A DNA stretch of 64,000 bases from Flavobacterium sp. ASV13 (GTDB taxonomy: Bacteria; Bacteroidota; Bacteroidia; Flavobacteriales; Flavobacteriaceae), in assembly GCF_000745775.1 (NCBI RefSeq), contig NZ_JQJY01000008.1, positions 62,001 through 126,000 of the forward strand, in the 5' to 3' direction. The translations under genes and the position numbers were made by a program. Below, piece by piece: positions 25,397 to 33,529 of the stretch. A model generated the notes under the pieces. It made no database searches. It saw only the letters and a program-made list of their open reading frames with translations, and had not been told where the DNA came from. Position 1 is the stretch's first letter; the number at the start of each line of letters is the position of its first letter.

Positions 25397-25763
25397 ATGT
25401 TATTGCGATACAGAATTATTGTTTGAAGATTGCTGTGGATTGTATCTTCAACAAAATCAAAAAGCACCAACCGCTTTGACTTTAATGCGTTCAAGATATT
25501 CCGCATACGCAACACACAACGCCGATTATCTTTTAGAAACCACTTATATTTCTGAAAGAAAATATTATTCAAAAGCTGAAATTCTGAAATGGGCAACGAC
25601 AAACAAATGGCAAAAATTAGAAATTCTGAGTTTTACTGAAAACACTGTAGAATTTAAGGCTTACTTTTTAGATGCCAATCAAAAACCGCAGGTTCATTAT
25701 GAATTCTCGACTTTTAAATTCGAAAATGATGCATGGTATTATGTTGACGGAAAGTTTGAATAA
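25383..25763 (+). CDS. YchJ-like SEC-C motif protein
   Basis: A 126-residue protein of the UPF0225/YchJ type. The N-terminal metal-binding SEC-C-like motif is KCYCDTELLFEDCCGLYLQ (CxC and CC ligands), followed by the family signature ALTLMRSRYSAYATHNADYL and an NTF2-like remainder. A TTG precedes the ATG in frame, but ATG 25383 is the natural start. It overlaps the previous small gene. Function is unknown; zinc binding is likely. Confidence 0.85.
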   Translation: MATHKCYCDTELLFEDCCGLYLQQNQKAPTALTLMRSRYSAYATHNADYLLETTYISERKYYSKAEILKWATTNKWQKLEILSFTENTVEFKAYFLDANQKPQVHYEFSTFKFENDAWYYVDGKFE

Positions 25764-25869
25764 TTAATATATCTAACACTGTTAGTCCTTAATTTTGGTT
25801 AGATATTTTAACTAAAAATTAATAAACGTTTCGTTTTTCATAATTCTAAAAAGATGTAATTTTAAAATT

Positions 25870-26988
25870 ATGAAAAACGAATTTAAAAAAGGTTTTTATT
25901 TTAAGTCGTACGAAGCCCCATTTCAGTCTCCGTTTGAGAAACTTTTTGGCATTTTCAAAGAGCTGATCACCCATACTTCGGGGGATTTTGATGAAGCAAT
26001 CAACTGGCTTCGGGAGCTAGACAAGGAATATAAACTAACCGACGAGAACTACACAATCGATGATTTTATCGAAGATTTAAAAAAGAAAGGTTACATAAAA
26101 GACGAGGTCAAACAAGACGGTTCGAATGGTTTTGGAATCACGGCTAAAACAGAAAGAGCAATTCGTCAGCAAGCTTTAGATCAAATTTTCGGGAATTTGA
26201 AACGTTCCGGAAATGGAAATCATAAAACAAAACATGCCGGAAATGGAGATGAACATACGGGAGAATTCCGTGAATTTAATTTTGGCGATGGTTTAGAGCG
26301 AATTTCGTTGACCGAAAGTCTTCGAAATGCTCAAATCAACAACGGCGTAGAAAGTTTCATGTTGACAGAAAATGATTTGGTCGTTGAAGAAACGCAGTAT
26401 AAAGCACAAATGAGCACGGTTTTAATGATAGACATTAGCCACAGTATGATTTTATACGGCGAAGACCGAATCACTCCGGCCAAAAAAGTAGCGATGGCTT
26501 TGGCTGAATTAATTACAACACGTTATCCAAAAGATACACTTGATATTTTGGTTTTCGGAAATGATGCCTGGACAATTCCAATTAAAGATTTGCCGTATTT
26601 GCAAGTCGGGCCTTATCATACTAATACAGTTGCTGGTCTTCAATTAGCAATGGATATTTTACGCAGAAAACGAAATACCAACAAACAGATTTTCATGATT
26701 ACTGATGGAAAGCCAAGCTGTGTTCGTGAGCGCGATGGTTCCTATTATATGAACAGCAACGGTCTCGACGAATATATCGTTGATAAATGCTACACGCAGG
26801 CACAACAAGCCAGAAAATTACACATTCCGATTACGACTTTCATGATTGCAAACGATCCTTATTTGCAGCGATTTGTGAATCATTTCACTGAAGCAAATCA
26901 GGGAAAAGCATTTTACACTGGGATAAAAGGTCTTGGTGAAATGATTTTTGAAGATTATGAAACGAATAGGAAAAAGAGAATTAAATAA
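25870..26988 (+). CDS. VWA domain protein (CoxE-like), MoxR partner
   Basis: A 372-residue cytoplasmic protein. The C-terminal half (about 170-360) is a von Willebrand A domain with MIDAS residues in VLMIDISHSMILYGEDR (DxSxS), Thr in TNTVAGLQLAMD and Asp in ITDGKPS. The N-terminal half is helical and lacks a signal peptide. It lies upstream of a MoxR-type AAA+ ATPase, a recurrent pairing in which the ATPase and the VWA protein act together as a chaperone or metal-insertion machine. The target is unknown. Confidence 0.85.
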   Translation: MKNEFKKGFYFKSYEAPFQSPFEKLFGIFKELITHTSGDFDEAINWLRELDKEYKLTDENYTIDDFIEDLKKKGYIKDEVKQDGSNGFGITAKTERAIRQQALDQIFGNLKRSGNGNHKTKHAGNGDEHTGEFREFNFGDGLERISLTESLRNAQINNGVESFMLTENDLVVEETQYKAQMSTVLMIDISHSMILYGEDRITPAKKVAMALAELITTRYPKDTLDILVFGNDAWTIPIKDLPYLQVGPYHTNTVAGLQLAMDILRRKRNTNKQIFMITDGKPSCVRERDGSYYMNSNGLDEYIVDKCYTQAQQARKLHIPITTFMIANDPYLQRFVNHFTEANQGKAFYTGIKGLGEMIFEDYETNRKKRIK

Positions 26989-26993
26989 AGGTT

Positions 26994-27073
26994 CTAAGTT
27001 GCTAAGATTCTAAGAGGCTAAGGTTTCTTTTGGCACGTACCAAATGTAGAGATGCACAGTAGTGCATCTACGT
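26994..27073. repeat. CTAAG-octamer repeat and a GTAGATGCAC hairpin
   Basis: Tandem NNNCTAAG units (TTCTAAG, TTGCTAAG, ATTCTAAG, AGGCTAAG) are followed by an inverted repeat around 27046-27072 (GTAGAGATGCAC / GTGCATCTAC). It fills the gap between the VWA and MoxR genes. Related CTAAG arrays occur at 45661-45690 and 49382-49450. Confidence 0.65.
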
Positions 27074-27142
27074 AAAACGGTGAGACACATATTTGTTCAT
27101 TAAAATCATAAACAAAAACAATTCAATATACATTTCAATAAA

Positions 27143-28606
27143 ATGGAAATAAACAATATAAAGACATTAGGCCAATTAAAAGCCTCTGGATATAAAAGTA
27201 CAAGCATTAAGGATGAATTGCGAAATAATCTTCGCGAAAAAATAAAATCAGGAAAACCTGTTTTTGAAGGCGTTCACGGTTTTGAAAACACGGTAATTCC
27301 CGAATTAGAGCGTGCCATTCTTTCTCGTCATAATATCAATTTATTAGGACTTCGCGGGCAGGCAAAAACGCGTCTGGCGCGCAAAATGGTCGAATTATTA
27401 GATGAATATATTCCGTTTGTGGCTGGTTCGGAAATTAATGATGATCCGTTAAATCCGATTTCACGCTTTGCTAAAGATTTAATTGAAGAAAAAGGCAATG
27501 AAACTCCAATTTCGTGGTTGCATAGAAATGAGCGTTTCTTCGAAAAATTGGCAACACCTGATGTAACTGTTGCCGATTTGATTGGAGATGTTGATCCAAT
27601 AAAAGCTGCAAATTTAAAATTATCGTATGCAGATGATCGCGTGATTCATTTCGGAATGATTCCGAGAGCAAATCGCAGTATTTTTGTAATTAATGAATTG
27701 CCTGATTTACAAGCCAGAATTCAAGTAGCATTGTTTAATATTCTGCAAGAAGGCGATATTCAAATTCGCGGATTCAAATTAAGAATGCCTCTTGATATGC
27801 AGTTTGTATTTACTGCAAATCCAGAAGATTATACCAACCGAGGAAGTATTGTAACGCCTTTGAAAGATAGAATTGGTTCACAAATTTTGACACATTATCC
27901 AGAAACTGTCAAGATTGCCAGAACCATTACAGAACAGGAAGCTAAATTAGATGAAAGCCAAAGTGAAGTGGTTTATGTTCCAGGTTTAGCAAAAGATATT
28001 TTAGAACAAATTAGTTTTGAAGCGCGCGAAAGCGAATACATCGATAACAAAAGCGGTGTAAGTGCCCGAATGAGCATTACAGCTTTTGAAAATTTAATTA
28101 GTACAGCAGAACGCCGTGCATTGAAATCAGGAGCCGATAAAACGGTTTTACGCTTATCTGATTTTATGGGAATCATTCCGGCTATTACTGGAAAAGTTGA
28201 ATTGGTTTATGAAGGAGAGCAGGAGGGAGCGGCTGTTGTAGCACAGTATTTAATTGGTTCCGCTATCCGAACTTTATTTCCTGAATATTTCCCTAAAATT
28301 GAAAAATTAGAAAAGCCAGGCGAAAAAACACCTTATTCTGATTTAATCGAATGGTTTTTTGCAGAAAGTGGTTTTGAATTATTGGACGATGCTTCAGATG
28401 CAGAATATAAAGCAATTTTAGACGAAGTAAGTCCGTTAGATGTTTTATTAAAAAAATATCAGCCCGAATTGGACAAAAAAGACCAATACTTTGTAAAAGA
28501 ATTTGTTTTATGGGCATTGGTAGAATATAAAAAATTGAGCAAAGATCGTTTTGCAACTGGACATCAGTTTAAAGATATGTACGGAAGTTATATCAGTAAA
28601 TTATAA
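27143..28606 (+). CDS. MoxR/ChlI-type AAA+ ATPase
   Basis: A 487-residue ATPase. Walker A is GLRGQAKTRLAR (about 73-84), Walker B is IFVINELPDL (about 178-187), and an arginine-containing sensor region follows NPEDYTNRGSIVTPLKDRIG. Residues 270-487 form a helical C-terminal domain. Together with the VWA protein upstream it forms a MoxR-VWA pair. It is followed by a perfect palindrome at 28632-28666 that may end transcription. Confidence 0.87.
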   Translation: MEINNIKTLGQLKASGYKSTSIKDELRNNLREKIKSGKPVFEGVHGFENTVIPELERAILSRHNINLLGLRGQAKTRLARKMVELLDEYIPFVAGSEINDDPLNPISRFAKDLIEEKGNETPISWLHRNERFFEKLATPDVTVADLIGDVDPIKAANLKLSYADDRVIHFGMIPRANRSIFVINELPDLQARIQVALFNILQEGDIQIRGFKLRMPLDMQFVFTANPEDYTNRGSIVTPLKDRIGSQILTHYPETVKIARTITEQEAKLDESQSEVVYVPGLAKDILEQISFEARESEYIDNKSGVSARMSITAFENLISTAERRALKSGADKTVLRLSDFMGIIPAITGKVELVYEGEQEGAAVVAQYLIGSAIRTLFPEYFPKIEKLEKPGEKTPYSDLIEWFFAESGFELLDDASDAEYKAILDEVSPLDVLLKKYQPELDKKDQYFVKEFVLWALVEYKKLSKDRFATGHQFKDMYGSYISKL

Positions 28607-28631
28607 ATTATTAATTGATTATCACAGCCAT

Positions 28632-28666
28632 TAAACCCGACAGGTTTTTAAAACCTGTCGGGTTTA
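28632..28666. terminator. Perfect palindrome, probable terminator
   Basis: A 17-base arm TAAACCCGACAGGTTTT, one central base and the exact complement, 26 bases after the MoxR stop codon. It is followed by an AT-rich stretch rather than a clean T-run, so it may also be a repeat copy. Confidence 0.6.
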
Positions 28667-28748
28667 TTATTTTTAAAAACAGGATTACCAATTTTAATTA
28701 GTCTACCTTGCTGCGTTGACTGTATTTGCAGTTTTTCCCAAAAAAGAA

Positions 28749-29342
28749 ATGGATGATAGTTTCGAAGACTTAATAGCAAGTTATATAGAGAATAAAATTG
28801 GAATATCAGAACGTTTTATGAGTGATGCTTTAGCAGATAATCTCAAACAAAATTTAATCAATTTAAATAATGAAAGTCTGCTATTGACAGCAGGAATAGG
28901 GAATTCTGAGAAGTTTGCTCTAGACGGAACCATTAGAAAAGATGTAATTTATTGGCTTGATAAAAAGCATAATAATGTTTTCGAAAATGAGTTTTTTGAC
29001 ATAATTGATGCTTTCGTACTCTATTTAAACGAAAGTTGTTTTGCCGGAATTACGGGTTACGAGTTTCATTATTCTTTATACGAAAAAGGCGATTTTTATT
29101 TAAAACATCTCGATCAATTCAAAAATAATTCGAGTCGTAAATACTCAATGATCAGCTATCTGAATAGTAATTGGAAAGAAAGTGATGGCGGAGAATTAAT
29201 GATTCACCAAAACAAAAGTCAGCAGAAAATTTCGCCAGTTCAGGGCAAAACCGTTTTCTTTAAAAGTAATGAATTGGTTCATGAAGTGTTAGTTACTCAA
29301 AATACCCGAATGAGTATTACAGGCTGGCTAAAAAGCGATTAA
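28749..29342 (+). CDS. 2OG-Fe(II) oxygenase (prolyl-hydroxylase-like)
   Basis: A 197-residue dioxygenase of the P4Hc type. The iron ligands are visible as HLD in YLKHLDQFKN and a distal His in NELVHEVLVTQNTRMSITGW, where the Arg should bind 2-oxoglutarate. YSMISYLNSNWKESDGGEL is the typical core strand region. The frame opens at a TTG 33 bases earlier, but MDDSFEDLIAS is the more natural start. The substrate (protein or amino acid) is unknown. Confidence 0.85.
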   Translation: MDDSFEDLIASYIENKIGISERFMSDALADNLKQNLINLNNESLLLTAGIGNSEKFALDGTIRKDVIYWLDKKHNNVFENEFFDIIDAFVLYLNESCFAGITGYEFHYSLYEKGDFYLKHLDQFKNNSSRKYSMISYLNSNWKESDGGELMIHQNKSQQKISPVQGKTVFFKSNELVHEVLVTQNTRMSITGWLKSD

Positions 29343-29352
29343 TATTTTTTTT

Positions 29353-29385
29353 TTGAAAGTATAAAACAGATAAACACTATTTTTG
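29353..29385 (+). promoter_or_regulatory. Promoter TTG-N22-TAnnTTTG
   Basis: TTG at 29353-29355, 22 bases, TATTTTTG at 29378-29385, 18 bases before the ATG at 29404. It also argues against the TTG start at 29383. Confidence 0.6.
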
Positions 29386-29403
29386 TTCTCAAAAATTAAT
29401 TCT

Positions 29404-30258
29404 ATGTTATTTCTTATTTTAAGTATTCTATGCAGTGTTACAGTTGGTGTAATTTTTAAAATAACCCGAAAATATAACGCTAATCCTGTTCAGATTATTA
29501 CTTTCAATTATGTGATGGCATTAACACTTTGCTATTTTACTTTTAGTCCAAATATTACTGAAGTTCATGCAGATGCACCCTGGAATATTTATGCTGCAGT
29601 TGGTGTTTTGCTGCCAATTGTTTTTCTGTTTTTGTTTTCTTCGATAAAACATATGGGAATCGTAAAAACGGATGTCGCACAACGATTGTCGCTTTTTATT
29701 CCAATAATTGCTGCTTGGCTAATCTTTAAAGAAGAGTTTAATTCCTATAAAGTAATAGGATTGATAATTGGGTTTGTGGCGCTTTTATTCATCTTAAAAA
29801 AGCAATCTGGAAACAACGAAAATAAGTGGATTTATCCAGCTGTAGTGTTTCTGGGTTTTGGGATAATCGATATCCTTTTTAAACAAATAGCACTTTACAC
29901 AGCTTTGCCATATACAACATCATTATTTATGGTTTTTGATATTGCATTGGCAGTATCCTTATTGATTGTGGTATATGATGTGGTGCTGAAAAAGGAAAAA
30001 CTTCAAGCAAAAAATATTCTTTTTGGCGCTTTGGTCGGGATGTTTAATTTCGGGAATATATTATTTTATTTAAAAGCGCATAAAGCTTTCGCAGAAAATC
30101 CTTCAACAGTTTTTGCCGGAATGAATATGGGCGTGATTGTTCTGGGAAGTCTTGTCGGCTTGCTTTTTTTCAAAGAAAAATTATCCAAAATAAACTTCAT
30201 TGGAATCTTTTTAGCCTTAATAGCTATAATTTTTATTGTTTTTTCGCAATTAAGCTGA
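29404..30258 (+). CDS. EamA/DMT-family transporter
   Basis: A 284-residue inner-membrane protein with about ten hydrophobic segments in two repeated halves, as in EamA permeases (for example MLFLILSILCSVTVGVIF at the start and LIGIFLALIAIIFIVF-like sequence at the end). Duplicated-half features include GFVALLFILKKQ and LGSLVGLLFFKEKLS. These carriers export or import small metabolites; the substrate cannot be read. Confidence 0.83.
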   Translation: MLFLILSILCSVTVGVIFKITRKYNANPVQIITFNYVMALTLCYFTFSPNITEVHADAPWNIYAAVGVLLPIVFLFLFSSIKHMGIVKTDVAQRLSLFIPIIAAWLIFKEEFNSYKVIGLIIGFVALLFILKKQSGNNENKWIYPAVVFLGFGIIDILFKQIALYTALPYTTSLFMVFDIALAVSLLIVVYDVVLKKEKLQAKNILFGALVGMFNFGNILFYLKAHKAFAENPSTVFAGMNMGVIVLGSLVGLLFFKEKLSKINFIGIFLALIAIIFIVFSQLS

Positions 30259-30364
30259 TTTTTTTTAAGGTTGTAAAGCCTTAGTTTACAGTTGATTTTG
30301 AATTTATTTTAAAAGTTTTTAAAATTAACTCTACTAATTCGATAGAATTTATAAAATATATTTA

Positions 30365-30372
30365 TAAATTTG
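30365..30372 (+). promoter_or_regulatory. TAnnTTTG -7 box before leader ORF 1
   Basis: TAAATTTG ending eight bases before the ATG at 30381, so transcription would start almost at the leader ORF. No TTG at standard spacing. Confidence 0.45.
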
Positions 30373-30380
30373 TCTCAACA

Positions 30381-30467
30381 ATGAAAAACTATAGTCTAAA
30401 TATCATCCCGTTTATGTGCAGCTTGACGATGTGCTGCATGTCAAACGATGCGATGAAATGGCGTTAA
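30381..30467 (+). CDS. Cys/Met-rich leader peptide 1 (28 aa)
   Basis: A tiny ORF whose product contains five Met and three Cys among 28 residues, clustered as MCSLTMCCMSN. It begins just after a TAnnTTTG box and is followed 31 bases later by a strong terminator (30499-30530). Position, size and composition are those of a transcription-attenuation leader peptide sensing sulfur amino acids. Nothing similar is named from memory for this gene order, so the role is inferred. Confidence 0.55.
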   Translation: MKNYSLNIIPFMCSLTMCCMSNDAMKWR

Positions 30468-30498
30468 TAGAGAAAGTACTTGTTAGTTATTTTTTTTT

Positions 30499-30530
30499 AG
30501 CCTTTCATGCACCAATGAAAGGCTTTTTTT
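30499..30530 (+). terminator. Terminator/attenuator between leader ORFs
   Basis: AGCCTTTCAT, loop GCACCA, ATGAAAGGCT and a run of seven T. It lies between two tiny ORFs and upstream of the dehydrogenase gene, so it may act as an attenuator. Confidence 0.75.
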
Positions 30531-30552
30531 AGAACTATTAATAACCATATAT

Positions 30553-30654
30553 ATGAGATCAAATAGAAATACAAATAGTATGATGCATTGCTGCTTGATG
30601 AAAATTCCGTGTTGCACTTGCAGTTACTGCCGATTTTATTTCATGAGTTTATAA
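30553..30654 (+). CDS. Cys/Met-rich leader peptide 2 (33 aa)
   Basis: A 33-codon ORF with six Cys and five Met, including MMHCCLMKIPCCTCSYC. It could also start at the ATG codons at 30580 or 30583. It ends 44 bases before the dehydrogenase ATG with no terminator between. Two CC pairs and one CxC could stall ribosomes at low Cys, or could bind metal if the peptide is stable. Inferred only from composition and position. Confidence 0.5.
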   Translation: MRSNRNTNSMMHCCLMKIPCCTCSYCRFYFMSL

Positions 30655-30698
30655 TATGATGCCCCAAATCAATAACTAAAATTTTAAAACTTAAAAAG

Positions 30699-31985
30699 AT
30701 GAGTTCAGAAATTATAAAACAGAATCCGTTTCAATCGATGATTGATCGTTTTAATATAGCAGCCGACATTCTTAATCTGGAAGAGTCAATAAGGCTGAAA
30801 CTACAACGTCCTGAAAAACAAATTGTGGTGAATTTTTCTATCACTTTAGACAATGGAAAACAACAAAATTTTGAAGGATACCGCGTCATTCACAATACGG
30901 CATTAGGTCCTTCAAAAGGAGGAATTCGATACGATACCGCCGTGAATCTTGACGAAGTGAAAGCTCTTGCGGCATGGATGACTTGGAAATCGGCCGTGAC
31001 GGGAATTCCTTTTGGAGGAGCAAAAGGCGGTATTATTTGTGATCCAAGAAAACTTTCTAAAACCGAATTAGAAAGAATTACAAGAGCGTATACAAAAGCC
31101 TTAGCAGATATTTTTGGCCCTGAAAAAGATGTTCCGGCACCCGATATGGGAACTGGACCAGACGAAATGGGCTGGCTAATGGATGAATTTTCAATAGTAC
31201 ATGGCAAAACAATTCACGCTGTGGTTACAGGAAAACATTTGCATTCGGGTGGTTCTTTGGGTAGAGTAGAAGCAACAGGAAGAGGTGTAAGTATTATTAC
31301 ATTATTGGCGCTTCAAAAATTAAAATTAAGACCGGCAAGATCAACGGTTGCGATTCAAGGTTTTGGAAATGTTGGATTACATTCGGCTTTATTTTTATTC
31401 GAAAAAGGATTGAAAATTATCGCTGTAAGTGATGTTTCAGAAGCATTTTATAATCCCGAAGGAATCAATATTCCGGAATTGATTTTGTATTATAATCTAA
31501 ATAACAAAAGCATAAAAGGATATCCAAATTCGGTTGCAATTAAACACGAAGAATTATTGCTTTTAGATGTTGATGTTTTGATTCCGGCAGCAAAAGAAGA
31601 TGTAATTACGCAGAAAAATGCGGCAGCTATTCGTGCCAAAATTATTGTGGAAGGCGCAAACGGACCCGTTTCATCTGATGCTGATAAAATTTTGCATGAA
31701 AACAACGTTTTGGTTGTTCCAGATATTTTGGCAAATGCTGGTGGTGTTACAGTTTCTTATTTTGAGTGGCTTCAGAATTCGCTTTTAGAATCCTGGAGAA
31801 TTCATCAAATTAATACACGCCTTGAAGATATTTTAGAAAAAGGTTTTGAAACGGTTTTCAGAACGGCATTAAAACATAATGTTACACCAAGAATTGCGGC
31901 TTACATTCTTGCTTTGCAAAAAGTAGCAGACACGCAGTCTGTTAAAGAAGTAGCTTTGGAAGCTCCAAAATTCAAACAAAATTAG
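30699..31985 (+). CDS. Glu/Leu/Phe/Val dehydrogenase (glutamate dehydrogenase type)
   Basis: A 428-residue NAD(P)-dependent amino-acid dehydrogenase, close to the 420-430 residues usual for hexameric bacterial enzymes. The substrate domain has GPSKGGIRYDTAVNLDEVKA, the catalytic Lys region PFGGAKGGI, and APDMGTGPDEMGWLMDEFS. The nucleotide domain has VAIQGFGNVGLHSA. It catalyses oxidative deamination of glutamate or the reverse; fine specificity is not settled by eye. It lies directly downstream of the two Cys/Met-rich leader ORFs. Confidence 0.9.
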   Translation: MSSEIIKQNPFQSMIDRFNIAADILNLEESIRLKLQRPEKQIVVNFSITLDNGKQQNFEGYRVIHNTALGPSKGGIRYDTAVNLDEVKALAAWMTWKSAVTGIPFGGAKGGIICDPRKLSKTELERITRAYTKALADIFGPEKDVPAPDMGTGPDEMGWLMDEFSIVHGKTIHAVVTGKHLHSGGSLGRVEATGRGVSIITLLALQKLKLRPARSTVAIQGFGNVGLHSALFLFEKGLKIIAVSDVSEAFYNPEGINIPELILYYNLNNKSIKGYPNSVAIKHEELLLLDVDVLIPAAKEDVITQKNAAAIRAKIIVEGANGPVSSDADKILHENNVLVVPDILANAGGVTVSYFEWLQNSLLESWRIHQINTRLEDILEKGFETVFRTALKHNVTPRIAAYILALQKVADTQSVKEVALEAPKFKQN

Positions 31986-32133
31986 AAATTGGTTCTAAAA
32001 GATAAAGATCATTTTTGATAGTTGATATCATTTTGAAAAGTAAAAAATGAGATGACTTTTGAAGAGATCTTTATCTTTAGTTTTATAACGAATTGTATTT
32101 TAGTTTTATAAGAATAAAAAGAAATTAAAAAAA

Positions 32134-33357
32134 ATGGAACACATTAATTTTCTTGCTTTTGCAATGCCCGCTTTTTTTCTGTTTTTGTTTTTAGAATATA
32201 AGTTGGCTCAACACAAAAAAAGACCAGAAATTTTTAACTACGAAAGTTCGGTTTCAAATATTAGTATTGGTATTGCAGAGCGTTTAATTAATTTATTTAT
32301 TGCAGCAAGTTTTTATCAGCTGTATTATTTTATTTATAATAATTACAGACTTTTTGATATTCCGAGCAATGTATTTGTTTGGTTTGCACTTATTCTCGCG
32401 ACTGATTTTGTTTGGTATTGGTATCATAGATTAGGACACGAAGTCAACTTTTTCTGGGCAGCACATATTGTTCATCATCATAGTGAAGAATTTAATTTTA
32501 CGGCCGCAGCCAGAATTACTACTTTTCAGGCTATCGTGAGAACTGGTTTTTGGTGTGTGCTTCCTTTTATAGGTTTTCATCCGGCAATGGTAATTACTAT
32601 GCTGATTGTTCACGGAGCTTATTCATTTTTTACGCATACACAGGTAATTGGCAGAATAAAATGGCTGGAATATGTTTTTGTAACGCCTTCTGTTCATGGC
32701 GTGCATCATGCTTCAGACGAAAAATATCTGGATAAAAATTACGGGGATATGTTTACCTTTTGGGATCGTCTTTTTGGAACTTTTCAGGAAGAAGAAGAAA
32801 AACCAAAATACGGTTTGACACATCCATTAAAAAGCTATAGTTTTCTGTGGCAACATTTCCATTATTATTTTGAAATTTATGAATTATGGAAACGTTCAAG
32901 TGGATTTAAAGCAAGATGGAAAGCTGTTTTTGGAAGTCCCGCACATATGGATCAGGATATTCGTCCGATATTGGAAAAGCGTTTTTTGCAGGATAAAAGT
33001 AATCCGCATCAGCGTTTGAGATTTCGAAATTACCTTTATATTCAACTCGGAATCTGTACTTTAATTTTAACTGCTTTTACTTATTATTTTGATTTAATAA
33101 CTACGCTCGATAAAGTTTTTGTTTTGTCGGTTATCATCATTACATTAATTAATTGTGGTGCGTTGTTGGAGCAGCGAAAATGGATTTATTATCTGGAATA
33201 CGCCCGAATTTTCATGATTACAACTTTCTTTTTGTATGAAGAAAATTTGACTGTGTTTTTCTTTATTCCGCTTGCGATAATGATTTTTGCTGAACAATTA
33301 TTTTCGCTCAGCAGATATTATCAAAATATGATTTTGCAGTTAGAAACTGTGGAATAA
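32134..33357 (+). CDS. Sterol desaturase/fatty acid hydroxylase family membrane protein
   Basis: A 407-residue integral membrane di-iron enzyme. The three histidine boxes are HRLGHEVNFFWAAHIVHHHSE (HxxxH and HxxHH, about 105-125) and HGVHHASDEKY (about 190-200). Several transmembrane helices lie before residue 100 and after 305. The layout resembles alkylglycerol-monooxygenase-like members, so a lipid substrate is likely. It appears monocistronic and is followed by an inverted repeat. Confidence 0.87.
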   Translation: MEHINFLAFAMPAFFLFLFLEYKLAQHKKRPEIFNYESSVSNISIGIAERLINLFIAASFYQLYYFIYNNYRLFDIPSNVFVWFALILATDFVWYWYHRLGHEVNFFWAAHIVHHHSEEFNFTAAARITTFQAIVRTGFWCVLPFIGFHPAMVITMLIVHGAYSFFTHTQVIGRIKWLEYVFVTPSVHGVHHASDEKYLDKNYGDMFTFWDRLFGTFQEEEEKPKYGLTHPLKSYSFLWQHFHYYFEIYELWKRSSGFKARWKAVFGSPAHMDQDIRPILEKRFLQDKSNPHQRLRFRNYLYIQLGICTLILTAFTYYFDLITTLDKVFVLSVIIITLINCGALLEQRKWIYYLEYARIFMITTFFLYEENLTVFFFIPLAIMIFAEQLFSLSRYYQNMILQLETVE

Positions 33358-33363
33358 TTTTTT

Positions 33364-33515
33364 AGCCACGAATTCACGAATTATAAATGTGTTGAATTGA
33401 ATTGTGGTCTTTTAATAATTACACAAATTTTTACAAATTGTTTTATTAGTGAAATTAAAAAGAATAACCACGAATTCATGAATTTGTATTTAAAATAATT
33501 CGTGAATTCGTGGCT
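33364..33515. repeat. Inverted repeat with CACGAATTC units
   Basis: Perfect 20-base arms AGCCACGAATTCACGAATTA (33364-33383) and its complement (33496-33515), with a third partial unit ACCACGAATTCATGAATT inside near 33467-33485. It lies between two convergent genes and may end transcription of both. Confidence 0.75.
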
Positions 33516-33529
33516 ATTTTTTTCGGCTT

